A stretch of 11,710 nucleotides of DNA, taken from positions 1-11,710 of the forward strand of contig DNXB01000279.1 of the NCBI GenBank assembly GCA_003506995.1, written 5' to 3'. The notes below the pieces were generated by a model that was not told the DNA's origin, did no database searches, and saw only the letters and a program-made list of their open reading frames with translations. Shown in pieces: positions 6,048-11,710 of the stretch (positions within the stretch are counted from its first letter, which is position 1; every line of letters starts with the position of its first letter). This DNA is from Verrucomicrobiales bacterium. Its GTDB lineage: Bacteria > Verrucomicrobiota > Verrucomicrobiia > Verrucomicrobiales > Verrucomicrobiaceae. The position numbers and the translations under genes are program-made.

Positions 6048-6896
6048 TCAGCCGCCAAAGGCCGACGAAGGCACGCCCGTGGCACCCGGACGGCAGACGA
6101 AGAGACGACCGGCGAGCGGTTCTTCCAAGCCAGGCTTGAGGCCGGTGGTGATGTAGAGATCCTGCAAATCAGGACCGCCGAAGGCGCAGGCGGTGGTTTC
6201 GACGCAGGGGAAGTTGATCTGCTGCTCAACTTTCTTCGTGGCGGGGTCGAAGCAGACGACTTTGGCCCCGTGGCAGAAGGCGATCCAGAGCCGGTCTTGA
6301 TTATCGATGGTCATGCCATCGGGCACAGAGGCATCGGCGCTGGTGTCCCAGATGACGCGCTCGTTGGCGATAGCGCTGGTGGCGGCGTCGAAGTCGAAAG
6401 CGCGGATTTTTTTGCTAGGGGTGTCGATGTAGAACATCGTGTCGCCGCCACGGCTCCAGATGATGCCGTTGGAGTTGGTGAGAGGGGAGAATTTCTTTTC
6501 GACGCGGAGGTCGGTGTGCAGGCAGTAGAGCGCGGCAGTGGGCTGCTTCTTCAGATTGATCGTGCCCGCCCAGAAACGACCGGCGGGATCGCACTTGCCG
6601 TCGTTGAAGCGATTGTCCGGCAAGTCCGGCTCAGGATTGGCGATGGGCGTGCTGAGACCGGTGTCTTCATCCAGGAAGAAGAAGCCGTCATCACCGGCCC
6701 AGACGAGTCCGCCTTGCGCACGCGGGACGACGGTGCCGACGCGCTGGCCGACGTTCCAGATTTTTTCCTCACCCGTGGCGGGCGTGAAGGCGATGATCTT
6801 GTGCGCCTCGATATCGACGTAGAGGAGGCGGCCCTCGTGCCAGAGCGGGCCTTCGCCCCAGACGGAGATGTGGTTGGAGATGGGTTCGGGGGTCAC
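6048..6896 (-). CDS. SMP-30/gluconolactonase/LRE family protein
   Basis: This is a 282-residue six-bladed beta-propeller of the SMP-30/gluconolactonase family, which typically opens sugar lactones using one divalent metal. The expected metal and substrate residues are in place: Glu15 in WGEGPLW, Asn98 in RFNDGKCDPAGRFWAGT, Asn143 in NSNGIIWS and Asp193 in VPDGM. It lacks a signal peptide, so it is probably cytoplasmic. The start is a GTG at 6896 with no clear Shine-Dalgarno; an in-frame TGA upstream, within a heptad array, limits the choice. It lies 78 nt downstream of pal on the same strand, separated by that array, so co-transcription with the tol genes is possible but not shown. The physiological lactone is unknown. 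Confidence 0.9.
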   Translation of the reverse strand: MTPEPISNHISVWGEGPLWHEGRLLYVDIEAHKIIAFTPATGEEKIWNVGQRVGTVVPRAQGGLVWAGDDGFFFLDEDTGLSTPIANPEPDLPDNRFNDGKCDPAGRFWAGTINLKKQPTAALYCLHTDLRVEKKFSPLTNSNGIIWSRGGDTMFYIDTPSKKIRAFDFDAATSAIANERVIWDTSADASVPDGMTIDNQDRLWIAFCHGAKVVCFDPATKKVEQQINFPCVETTACAFGGPDLQDLYITTGLKPGLEEPLAGRLFVCRPGATGVPSSAFGG

Positions 6897-6914
6897 CGTG
6901 AAGAGTTCAATCGA

Positions 6915-6970
6915 GGTTCAAAGTTCCAAGTTCAAAGTTCCAAGTTCAAAGTTTCAAGTTTCAAGTTCAG
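6915..6970. repeat. AGTTCAA-type heptad array between pal and the SMP-30 gene
   Basis: Eight units run in perfect 7-nt phase, all in one orientation: GGTTCAA, AGTTCCA, AGTTCAA, AGTTCCA, AGTTCAA, AGTTTCA, AGTTTCA, AGTTCAG. Unlike the other blocks it has no inverted half. It belongs to the TTGAACC family read on the other strand and fills most of the pal/SMP-30 gap. Confidence 0.92.
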
Positions 6971-6974
6971 TGGG

Positions 6975-7496
6975 CTACTGCTGGTAGATGACGACGACGC
7001 CGGAGGAGGGGCCGGAAGGGGAGAAGTCGTTGCCAAAGCCGATGGTCTGTAGGTTCGCCGAGTCGAGGCCGAGTTCGATCAGGCGCTGGCGCACGGCCTG
7101 GGCACGACGCTCGGAGAGGGCCCGAGCATGGTCCTGGGGGAGTTCAGGCGGCGCGTAACCGGCGATGACGAGACGGGGCTTCTTGTTGCTGCCGAGTGTG
7201 CTGATGACCTTGCGCAGGGCGTGCTCGTGTGAAGCATCGAGCCGGAAGCCTTCACTGCCGAATTCAAGCGCGGGACAAGCGGGCTTGAGGTTTGTGTTCA
7301 AGGGCGACGTGTAACCTTCGCGCGGGCCGAGGGCATAGACGACGGTCTCCTTCGCAGGAGGGGCGAGGAAGGGGATGCTGGCGCAGGAGGAAAGAACGAG
7401 CAGCAGGATACTGGATGCTAGATGCTGGATGCTGGATCGAGCATCCAGGATCGAGCAACCAGGCTTGGTGCCAAGAATTGGTGTCGAAAGTGTCAT
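6975..7496 (-). CDS. pal: Pal-like OmpA-family lipoprotein of the Tol-Pal system
   Basis: This 173-residue protein is, by position and domain, the outer-membrane lipoprotein that ties the Tol complex to peptidoglycan. The signal peptide ends in LLLVLSSC, giving lipobox LSSC with Cys38 as the lipidated residue. An OmpA-like domain covers about residues 80-173 (RLVIAGYAPPE, ALSERRAQAVRQRL, IGFGND). The ATG at 7496 overlaps the tolB stop (ATGA), which fixes the start. There are two oddities. Residues about 10-31, in the signal peptide, are encoded by a nine-heptad repeat, giving an unusually long n-region with Asp, Arg and His before the hydrophobic core. Also, the usual GHTD Asp that contacts diaminopimelate is Pro here (GYAP), while the partner Arg in SERRA is kept. 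Export and binding may therefore differ from the E. coli model. Confidence 0.85.
   Translation of the reverse strand: MTLSTPILGTKPGCSILDARSSIQHLASSILLLVLSSCASIPFLAPPAKETVVYALGPREGYTSPLNTNLKPACPALEFGSEGFRLDASHEHALRKVISTLGSNKKPRLVIAGYAPPELPQDHARALSERRAQAVRQRLIELGLDSANLQTIGFGNDFSPSGPSSGVVVIYQQ
7405..7467. repeat. GCATCCA-type nine-heptad array inside pal signal sequence
   Basis: Units on the + strand are AGGATAC, TGGATGC, TAGATGC, TGGATGC, TGGATCG, then AGCATCC, AGGATCG, AGCAACC and a degenerate AGGCTTG. Phase is unbroken and the length is 63 nt. The order of forward and reverse units matches the array at 3205-3267 one for one. It is translated within pal and has no stop in that frame. Confidence 0.85.
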
Positions 7497-8725
7497 CGCA
7501 TCCAGCGGGGTTCGGAGATGCGGCCAAAGCCTTTGAGGAGCTGGCGGCGGCTGCCGCTGCTCACGTCATGCACAAACAACCCGCCATGCTGCACATAGGT
7601 GAGGAAATGGCCGTTGGGACTCCACGAGGGATGCTGGGCTCCTCCGCTTTGCAGCAGTTTGGCGCCGCCGTTGGGATAGGGCTTGATGGCGACCGCCCAT
7701 TCTCCGTTCTTGCGGGTGGTGAAGGCGATGTGGCGGCCGTCAGGCGACCACTCGGGATCGGTGCAGAAATGGTAGCCGGTGCGCCAGTGGAAGAGGCGCG
7801 TGGACTGCCCTTCTTTTTGCGGCACCTCGACGATCTGGAGCTTCGGGCCGCGGCCATCATCGTTGGAGAAAACAATTTGCCTGCCATCGGGATGCCAGGA
7901 GGGGCTCGAGGGCGCGCCAATGGAATCGCTGACGCATGAGGCGGTGTTGGTGTTCAGATCGCTCACAAAGATCTCGGGATTGCCGATGAAACTCATCACC
8001 ACGGCAAGGTGGGAACCGTCGGGGGAGAAGGCCGCGCCAAAACTGGTGCCTGAGGTGTCGGTGATGCCACGTTCCCAGCCGGCATGGAGGTCGAGCAGGC
8101 TCACCACGGGGAAGCCGCTGCGGTAAGTCGTGAAGGCCACGAGCGAGGAATCTGGCGAGAGCGAGGGCGAGACCGCGCCATGCCGGTCATGGGTGACCTG
8201 GCTGACCTCGCCGCCCTCGGCATTGCAGACGTAGATTTGCCGACGGCCAGAGCGGTCGCTCACAAAGACGATGCGGCTGGTCGCCAGGCCGGGCCGGCCG
8301 GTGATGGTGAAGATGACATCGTCGGCGAAGGCCTTCAGGTTTTCATCCAGCCCGGGCGCGGCATAGGTGCGCTGGAACAATTCCTTGCCACGGGCGTCGC
8401 GCAGCTTGCCGGTGACACGTCCGCCGACGGAGAAACCTTCCAAGGTGAAATCGACCTTCTCCTCCGGGCCTGCGACGAAGAACTCGCGCGAGGCGAGCAG
8501 TTCCTTGCGCAGGGCGGCCTGGGCGCTGGTGCCGGTGCCGCCGGTGAAAGGGGCCACGCGGATGCGTGTCATCGTTTTCTTGGCCGCTTCAACCGGCACC
8601 TGCTTGCCGCCGCCGAGTCCTGGAATGCCGCCCACCCAGCTCTTGAGCGTCCCCAAGAAGCCGCCTTCTGCCCGGACGCCCGTGGCAGCAAAGGTGAGCA
8701 GGAGAAGCAGGAGACGGGGATTCAT
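7493..8725 (-). CDS. tolB: TolB, periplasmic beta-propeller of Tol-Pal
   Basis: This 410-residue periplasmic protein mediates between TolA and Pal. The N-terminus is a Sec signal peptide (MNPRLLLLLLTFAATGVRA) without a lipobox. A first domain (about residues 50-145) holds RIRVAPFTGG and a long alpha/beta stretch as in the TolB N-terminal domain. The propeller follows with PD40-type blades: IVFVSDRSGRRQIYV, SPSLSPDSSLVAFTTYRSG, AAFSPDGSHLAVV, PSWHPDGRQIVFSNDDG, PEWSPDGRHIAFTTRKNG and PSWSPNGHFLTYV. The length is close to E. coli TolB (430). A Gly-rich insert (GGIPGLGGG) sits just after the signal peptide. The gene starts 7 nt after tolA and its TGA overlaps the pal ATG, indicating coupled translation. 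Confidence 0.93.
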   Translation of the reverse strand: MNPRLLLLLLTFAATGVRAEGGFLGTLKSWVGGIPGLGGGKQVPVEAAKKTMTRIRVAPFTGGTGTSAQAALRKELLASREFFVAGPEEKVDFTLEGFSVGGRVTGKLRDARGKELFQRTYAAPGLDENLKAFADDVIFTITGRPGLATSRIVFVSDRSGRRQIYVCNAEGGEVSQVTHDRHGAVSPSLSPDSSLVAFTTYRSGFPVVSLLDLHAGWERGITDTSGTSFGAAFSPDGSHLAVVMSFIGNPEIFVSDLNTNTASCVSDSIGAPSSPSWHPDGRQIVFSNDDGRGPKLQIVEVPQKEGQSTRLFHWRTGYHFCTDPEWSPDGRHIAFTTRKNGEWAVAIKPYPNGGAKLLQSGGAQHPSWSPNGHFLTYVQHGGLFVHDVSSGSRRQLLKGFGRISEPRWMR

Positions 8726-8732
8726 GCGTGGA

Positions 8733-9587
8733 TCAGGGCAGCAGGAGGAAGTTCAACTCCAGATCGTAGCTGTCTTTGGAATAATTTGAAGGCAGTGTTG
8801 CGGGAATTTTTTTCACCTGCGCGGCGGCCTGGATGATGGACTGGTCAAGATCGTGCGAGCCGGAGAACTTGCTCATCTGCGATTTCAAAACTGTGCCGTC
8901 CCGGCCGATGGAGATGTTCAGCCGCGCCTCGCGCTGCGCCTCGGGCACGACGGAGATGGGGGGCGCGGTCCAGTGGGCGAGAAAGGCGGCATTGAGCGCC
9001 TCATCCACGGCGTCGAGATTCACCTCTGCGTCCGGGTCGCTCACGCTGGCGGGCGCGGGAATCGTGGGATTGGCACGCAGGGTGTTCAGGCGGGCGATGT
9101 CCAGCAGCGTGGGGCTGGTCATCGGCGGCGCGGGCTTGCCGGGAGCGGCGGTCACAGCGGATTTCTCCAGGACTCGGCGCAGCGTGATGCTGCGGTTGGC
9201 GGCGGGCTTCGGGGCAGGGGAGGCGGGCGCAAAGAGCGGGGGGGCGGTCGTCTCGTTTGGCACCGGCTCCATGCGTTGCGGCTCCGGCGGCGCGGCCACC
9301 AGCGTGGCCTTCTGCACCGGTTCTTCAGTGCTTGGGGCCGTCTGGGGCTTGGCCTTGGCGTCGGGGGCTGGCTGACTGCGGGCATGCGTCACGGCAGGGG
9401 GCGTGGGCACGGGCATGGCAGCGCTGAAGTCGCCGGGCTTCATCCAGGTCAGCCGGGGTTGGGGCTGGAGTGCTCCATGATCGCGCCACCACCAGGCGAT
9501 GCCACCGGCGAGCGCCACATGCACCGCCACGACAACAAACATCGAAGCCGAGATCGGCTCCAGCGTGGTGGGGCGGCTGCGTTTCAT
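8733..9587 (-). CDS. tolA: TolA/TonB-like energy-transducing protein
   Basis: This 284-residue protein is the TolA of the system by position and layout. It has a short cytoplasmic N-terminus (MKRSRPTTLEP) and one membrane helix (about residues 14-34, MFVVVAVHVALAGGIAWWW). A Pro/Ala-rich periplasmic linker (about 50-160) follows, then a C-terminal domain (about 190-284) with DGTVLKSQMSKFSGSHDLDQS, the usual TonB/TolA C-terminal pattern. It should couple proton-motive force from TolQR to TolB and Pal at the outer membrane. The linker is Pro-rich like TonB rather than the long Ala/Lys helix of E. coli TolA, so a TonB label is possible. The tolB and pal context favours TolA. It starts 6 nt after tolR. 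Confidence 0.85.
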   Translation of the reverse strand: MKRSRPTTLEPISASMFVVVAVHVALAGGIAWWWRDHGALQPQPRLTWMKPGDFSAAMPVPTPPAVTHARSQPAPDAKAKPQTAPSTEEPVQKATLVAAPPEPQRMEPVPNETTAPPLFAPASPAPKPAANRSITLRRVLEKSAVTAAPGKPAPPMTSPTLLDIARLNTLRANPTIPAPASVSDPDAEVNLDAVDEALNAAFLAHWTAPPISVVPEAQREARLNISIGRDGTVLKSQMSKFSGSHDLDQSIIQAAAQVKKIPATLPSNYSKDSYDLELNFLLLP

Positions 9588-9593
9588 GGCAGG

Positions 9594-10013
9594 TCAGGGT
9601 TCGTCGGTGTGGGTGGTGACGGCGGTTTTTTGAATGCCGGCCTCCTCAAGGACACGCATGATCTCCACCAATTGCTGCACCGAAAGATCGCGGTGCATGC
9701 GCACCTCGACGCCAGTGCCAGGGGCTTTCGCGGCGATCTGCTTCAAGTTGAAGGGCAGCGCCGCGCGCGCGAGCATCGCGCCATCCAGTGTCACGGAAAG
9801 ATCATGGTTCACCCGCAGCGTGACCGTTTCAGCCGGGGTGGTGCCAGCGGCGGAGGCGGCAGGTTTGGCTTCCGGCAGCCAGGACGGGTGGGTCTTCAGC
9901 AGCGGCCCGGCCAGCACAAAGACAAACAACAGCACCAGCACCACATCCATAAACGGGGTGATGCTGATTTCCTGGATCAGGCGCAACTGGCGTTGGTTGG
10001 AGATGCGTTTCAT
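9594..10013 (-). CDS. tolR: TolR/ExbD-family proton-channel subunit
   Basis: This 139-residue inner-membrane protein has one N-terminal transmembrane helix (about residues 19-39). The family motif ISITPFMDVVLVLLFVFVL carries Asp23 at the conserved proton-conducting position. A periplasmic domain follows with the ExbD-type pattern LPFNLKQIAAKAPGTGVEVRMHRDLSVQQLVEIMRVLEEAGI. With TolQ it forms the stator that uses the proton gradient to drive TolA. Its ATG overlaps the tolQ TGA (ATGA at 10010-10013), as expected for subunits made in a fixed ratio. Confidence 0.93.
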   Translation of the reverse strand: MKRISNQRQLRLIQEISITPFMDVVLVLLFVFVLAGPLLKTHPSWLPEAKPAASAAGTTPAETVTLRVNHDLSVTLDGAMLARAALPFNLKQIAAKAPGTGVEVRMHRDLSVQQLVEIMRVLEEAGIQKTAVTTHTDEP

Positions 10014-10843
10014 GCGCGAACGGCCAGCCCCTGCAGCGATCCGCCGCCGATGCCGCCGAACGTGGGCATCGTTGGGGTGCCGAGCGAGTTCATGCTGGGC
10101 AGGGGCTCGGTGGAGAAGCGGTGATCGACGAAGGCACGGTCCAAAGCCGTGCTCAGCTCGCTGGCGAAGTTGTCGAGGCGCACGATCATGCCGCGGATGC
10201 GGTTCACGAGGCCGTTGTAGCCCAGCATGCTCGGCACCGCCACCAGCAGCCCCAGCACAGTGGTGACCAGCGCGGTGGTGACGCCCGGTGCCAGCGCGGC
10301 CAGGCTGGCGTCCGCTCCGCTCATCGTGCTAAAGGCGTCCAGCAGACCCCACACCGTGCCCAGCAGGCCCAGCAGCGGCGCTGCGCTCAGCGCCAGAGCC
10401 GCCCAGCCCATGCGGGCCTCCAGCCTCAGGGCCGCCTCCGCCACGCTGCGCTCCATCGCGTTCTGCACCACGCTCATTTGCGATGGGGTGACGCGTCCCG
10501 CGCCCTGCAACCGCGCCGCAAAGGTGTCTCCCGGCTCATCCTCGCCCAGAAGGTGCCAGGCCATCTCACGGCACGCGGCGTGGTAGATGTGGTAAAACGC
10601 GGCAAACTCATGGTGCTCGCGCTTTTGAAACAGCTCCAGCGGATGATTGCTCTCGCGGAACTCCCGCAAAAACGAGAGGTTCGCCTTGTGAACACGCGTG
10701 ATCAGCATCCGCTTGCTCAGGATCACCGCCCAGCTCGTGATGGAGAGCAGCGCCAGCACGCCGCAGATGATCCAGCAGGTCAGGCTGCCATGTTCCAGCC
10801 CATAGCGCAGACCGGGAGAAAGGAAAGATTCGAGAGGCGGCAT
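10010..10843 (-). CDS. tolQ: TolQ/ExbB/MotA-family proton-channel subunit
   Basis: This 277-residue inner-membrane protein is the first gene of the tol operon. Three membrane segments are visible: about residues 22-44 (TCWIICGVLALLSITSWAV), about 145-170 (ALALSAAPLLGLLGTVWGLL) and about 188-208 (VTTALVTTVLGLLVAVPS). The second and third carry the conserved channel motifs of the MotA/TolQ/ExbB family. The large loop between the first and second is cytoplasmic. The C-terminus is extended by a Gly/Ser/Pro-rich tail of about 35 residues (MPTFGGIGGG region) not typical of E. coli TolQ. The ATG at 10843 lacks a Shine-Dalgarno sequence. A plausible promoter lies upstream at 10866-10894. Confidence 0.93.
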   Translation of the reverse strand: MPPLESFLSPGLRYGLEHGSLTCWIICGVLALLSITSWAVILSKRMLITRVHKANLSFLREFRESNHPLELFQKREHHEFAAFYHIYHAACREMAWHLLGEDEPGDTFAARLQGAGRVTPSQMSVVQNAMERSVAEAALRLEARMGWAALALSAAPLLGLLGTVWGLLDAFSTMSGADASLAALAPGVTTALVTTVLGLLVAVPSMLGYNGLVNRIRGMIVRLDNFASELSTALDRAFVDHRFSTEPLPSMNSLGTPTMPTFGGIGGGSLQGLAVRA

Positions 10844-10865
10844 TGCGGGTGAAAAAGTGTCGCTA

Positions 10866-10894
10866 GTTAAAAGACCTTAAAGGTTCGGCGTCAA
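10866..10894 (-). promoter_or_regulatory. Candidate promoter for the tol operon
   Basis: On the minus strand TTGACG (10894-10889) is separated by 17 nt from TTTAAC (10871-10866). The first hexamer matches the -35 consensus at 5 of 6 positions and the second matches -10 at 4 of 6. The transcript would start about 15-20 nt upstream of the tolQ ATG. No other candidate in the tolQ/fba gap looks better. Confidence 0.4.
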
Positions 10895-10920
10895 CCGTCG
10901 AGTGTGGGCAGGTGTGACGT

Positions 10921-10990
10921 GTTATGGGTTATGGGTTATGGGGTATGAGTTCCTGACCTGTCCCTTGACTCATACCCCATAACTTCTAAC
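10921..10990. repeat. GTTATGG-type heptad array with perfect hairpin, tolQ/fba gap
   Basis: Ten units lie in 7-nt phase: GTTATGG three times, GGTATGA, three unlike units, then TCATACC, CCATAAC and TTCTAAC in the opposite sense. The arm GTTATGGGGTATGAGT at 10935-10950 is perfectly complementary to 10968-10983, with a 17-nt loop. The array sits between the divergent tolQ and aldolase starts, outside both coding regions. Confidence 0.9.
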
Positions 10991-11076
10991 TGCCTCCCTG
11001 GCCGAAGCCCCCCTTGCACCCGGCCCGAATCTTGCTCCCTTCGGGCGCTCAACTCCCAAACACACCCCACAAGAAG

Positions 11077-11710
11077 ATGCCCGTCGCCACCCCCGCCCAA
11101 TACCGTGCCATGCTCGATGCCGCCCAAAAAGGCGGTTATGCCTATCCGGCCATCAATGTCACCTCCATCACCACCATCAATGGCGCGTTGAAGGCCTTCG
11201 CGGAGTCCAAGTCCGACGGCATCATCCAGGTCTCGACCGGCGGCGGTGAGTTCGCCTCCGGCACCGCGGTCAAAGACATGGCCCTTGGCGCCATCGTCCT
11301 CGCCGAGGCCACCCACATCCTCGCGGAGCGTTACAACGTCCTCGTCGCCCTCCACACCGACCACTGCCACCCGAAGAACGTCGAGAAATTCCTCAAGCCT
11401 CTCCTCGCCGCCACCAAGGCGCGTCGTGACGCCGGCAAAGGCAACCTCTTCAACTCCCACATGTTCGACGGCTCCGAGCTGCCCCTCGAAGAGAACATGA
11501 AGATCTCCAAGGAACTCCTCCAGCAGTGCGCCGAGCTCGACATCATCCTCGAAATCGAAGCCGGCGTCGTCGGCGGTGAAGAAGACGGTCACGACACCTC
11601 CGGCGTCTCCAACGACAAGCTCTACACGACTCCGGAAGACATGGTCACCGTGTATGAAACCCTCAACGGCGTCGGCCGCTTCATGTTCGCCGCCACCTTT
11701 GGCAACGTCC
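11077..11710 (+). CDS. fba: Class II fructose-bisphosphate aldolase (3' truncated by window)
   Basis: This zinc-dependent cytoplasmic enzyme interconverts fructose 1,6-bisphosphate with glyceraldehyde 3-phosphate and dihydroxyacetone phosphate in glycolysis and gluconeogenesis. The frame is open from the ATG at 11077 to the window end (211 complete codons) and is the N-terminal part of a protein usually about 340-360 residues long. Class II motifs are visible: YAYPAINVTS near residue 23, STGGGEF, VALHTDHCHP with the catalytic Asp and zinc-binding His, and EIEAGVVGGEEDGHD. This pattern fits the class IIA (E. coli FbaA-like) subgroup. Only AAGAAG precedes the ATG, so ribosome binding looks weak. 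It diverges from tolQ with a 233-nt gap holding the heptad hairpin. Confidence 0.95.
   Translation, partial: MPVATPAQYRAMLDAAQKGGYAYPAINVTSITTINGALKAFAESKSDGIIQVSTGGGEFASGTAVKDMALGAIVLAEATHILAERYNVLVALHTDHCHPKNVEKFLKPLLAATKARRDAGKGNLFNSHMFDGSELPLEENMKISKELLQQCAELDIILEIEAGVVGGEEDGHDTSGVSNDKLYTTPEDMVTVYETLNGVGRFMFAATFGNV

Noticed and set aside
5979..7052. Long + strand open frame opposite the SMP-30 gene and part of pal
   Set aside because: It has no family motif and reads as low-complexity Gly/Val/Asp/Glu. It lies antisense to genes with clear catalytic motifs and would start inside the rplI terminator. It is a shadow of GC-rich coding on the other strand.
8853..10124. A 423-codon + strand open frame opposite tolA and tolR
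   Set aside because: Its composition is Gly/Arg/His-rich with no domain, and the minus strand holds recognisable TolR and TolA proteins with correct junctions.
10965..10990. TTGACT inside the heptad hairpin as a -35 box for fba
   Set aside because: No acceptable -10 hexamer lies 15-19 nt downstream, and the hexamer is part of the repeat. The fba promoter remains unidentified.

Overview
The window looks like a chromosomal stretch from a GC-rich Gram-negative bacterium. I infer Verrucomicrobiota (Prosthecobacter/Verrucomicrobium-like) from the protein style, the outer-membrane Tol-Pal system and the many short repeat arrays between genes. That is a judgement from reading only; no database search was possible. 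There are 14 protein genes (two cut by the window ends), no rRNA or tRNA gene, no CRISPR array and no recognisable transposase. No gene-free stretch exceeds about 235 bp.

Layout. Positions 1-617 (+) hold the end of a binding-protein-dependent ABC permease. It converges on a small secreted protein of unknown function (642-1169, -), an MSOX/amadoriase-type flavin oxidase (1235-2404, -), the tRNA 2-thiouridylase MnmA (2525-3649, -) and a small four-helix-bundle (S23-type) protein (3703-4050, -). A + strand group follows: a membrane-anchored unknown (4162-4821), a NUDIX hydrolase (4832-5389) and ribosomal protein bL9 (5467-5958), the last with its own good sigma70-like promoter and a GNRA-loop terminator. 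From 10843 down to 6975 the minus strand carries a compact, partly overlapping operon tolQ-tolR-tolA-tolB-pal, the envelope-constriction and outer-membrane-tethering machine, with an SMP-30/gluconolactonase gene (6048-6896) downstream. A class II fructose-bisphosphate aldolase gene (11077 onward, +) diverges from tolQ and runs off the window.

The most unusual content is repeats. Eight short arrays of phased 7-nt or 10-nt units sit between genes or inside them, roughly one per 1.5 kb. Three heptad families (GCATCCA-like, TTGAACC-like, GTTATGG-like) and one decamer family (TCATTCGCGG-like) are present. Several arrays reverse orientation midway without losing phase, giving hairpins. Two GCATCCA-type arrays of matching nine-heptad (63-nt) layout lie in frame inside protein genes: one in a loop of MnmA, one in the signal peptide of Pal. 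Two TTGAACC-type arrays flank the four-helix-bundle gene in inverted orientation. Another supplies the stop codon of one gene and the likely start codon of the next. Codon arithmetic fits this distribution: the GCATCCA heptad has no stop codon in any of six frames, whereas each of the other units has a stop in every frame of one strand. I regard these arrays, and their possible link to the four-helix-bundle protein, as the best candidate here for an undescribed system.
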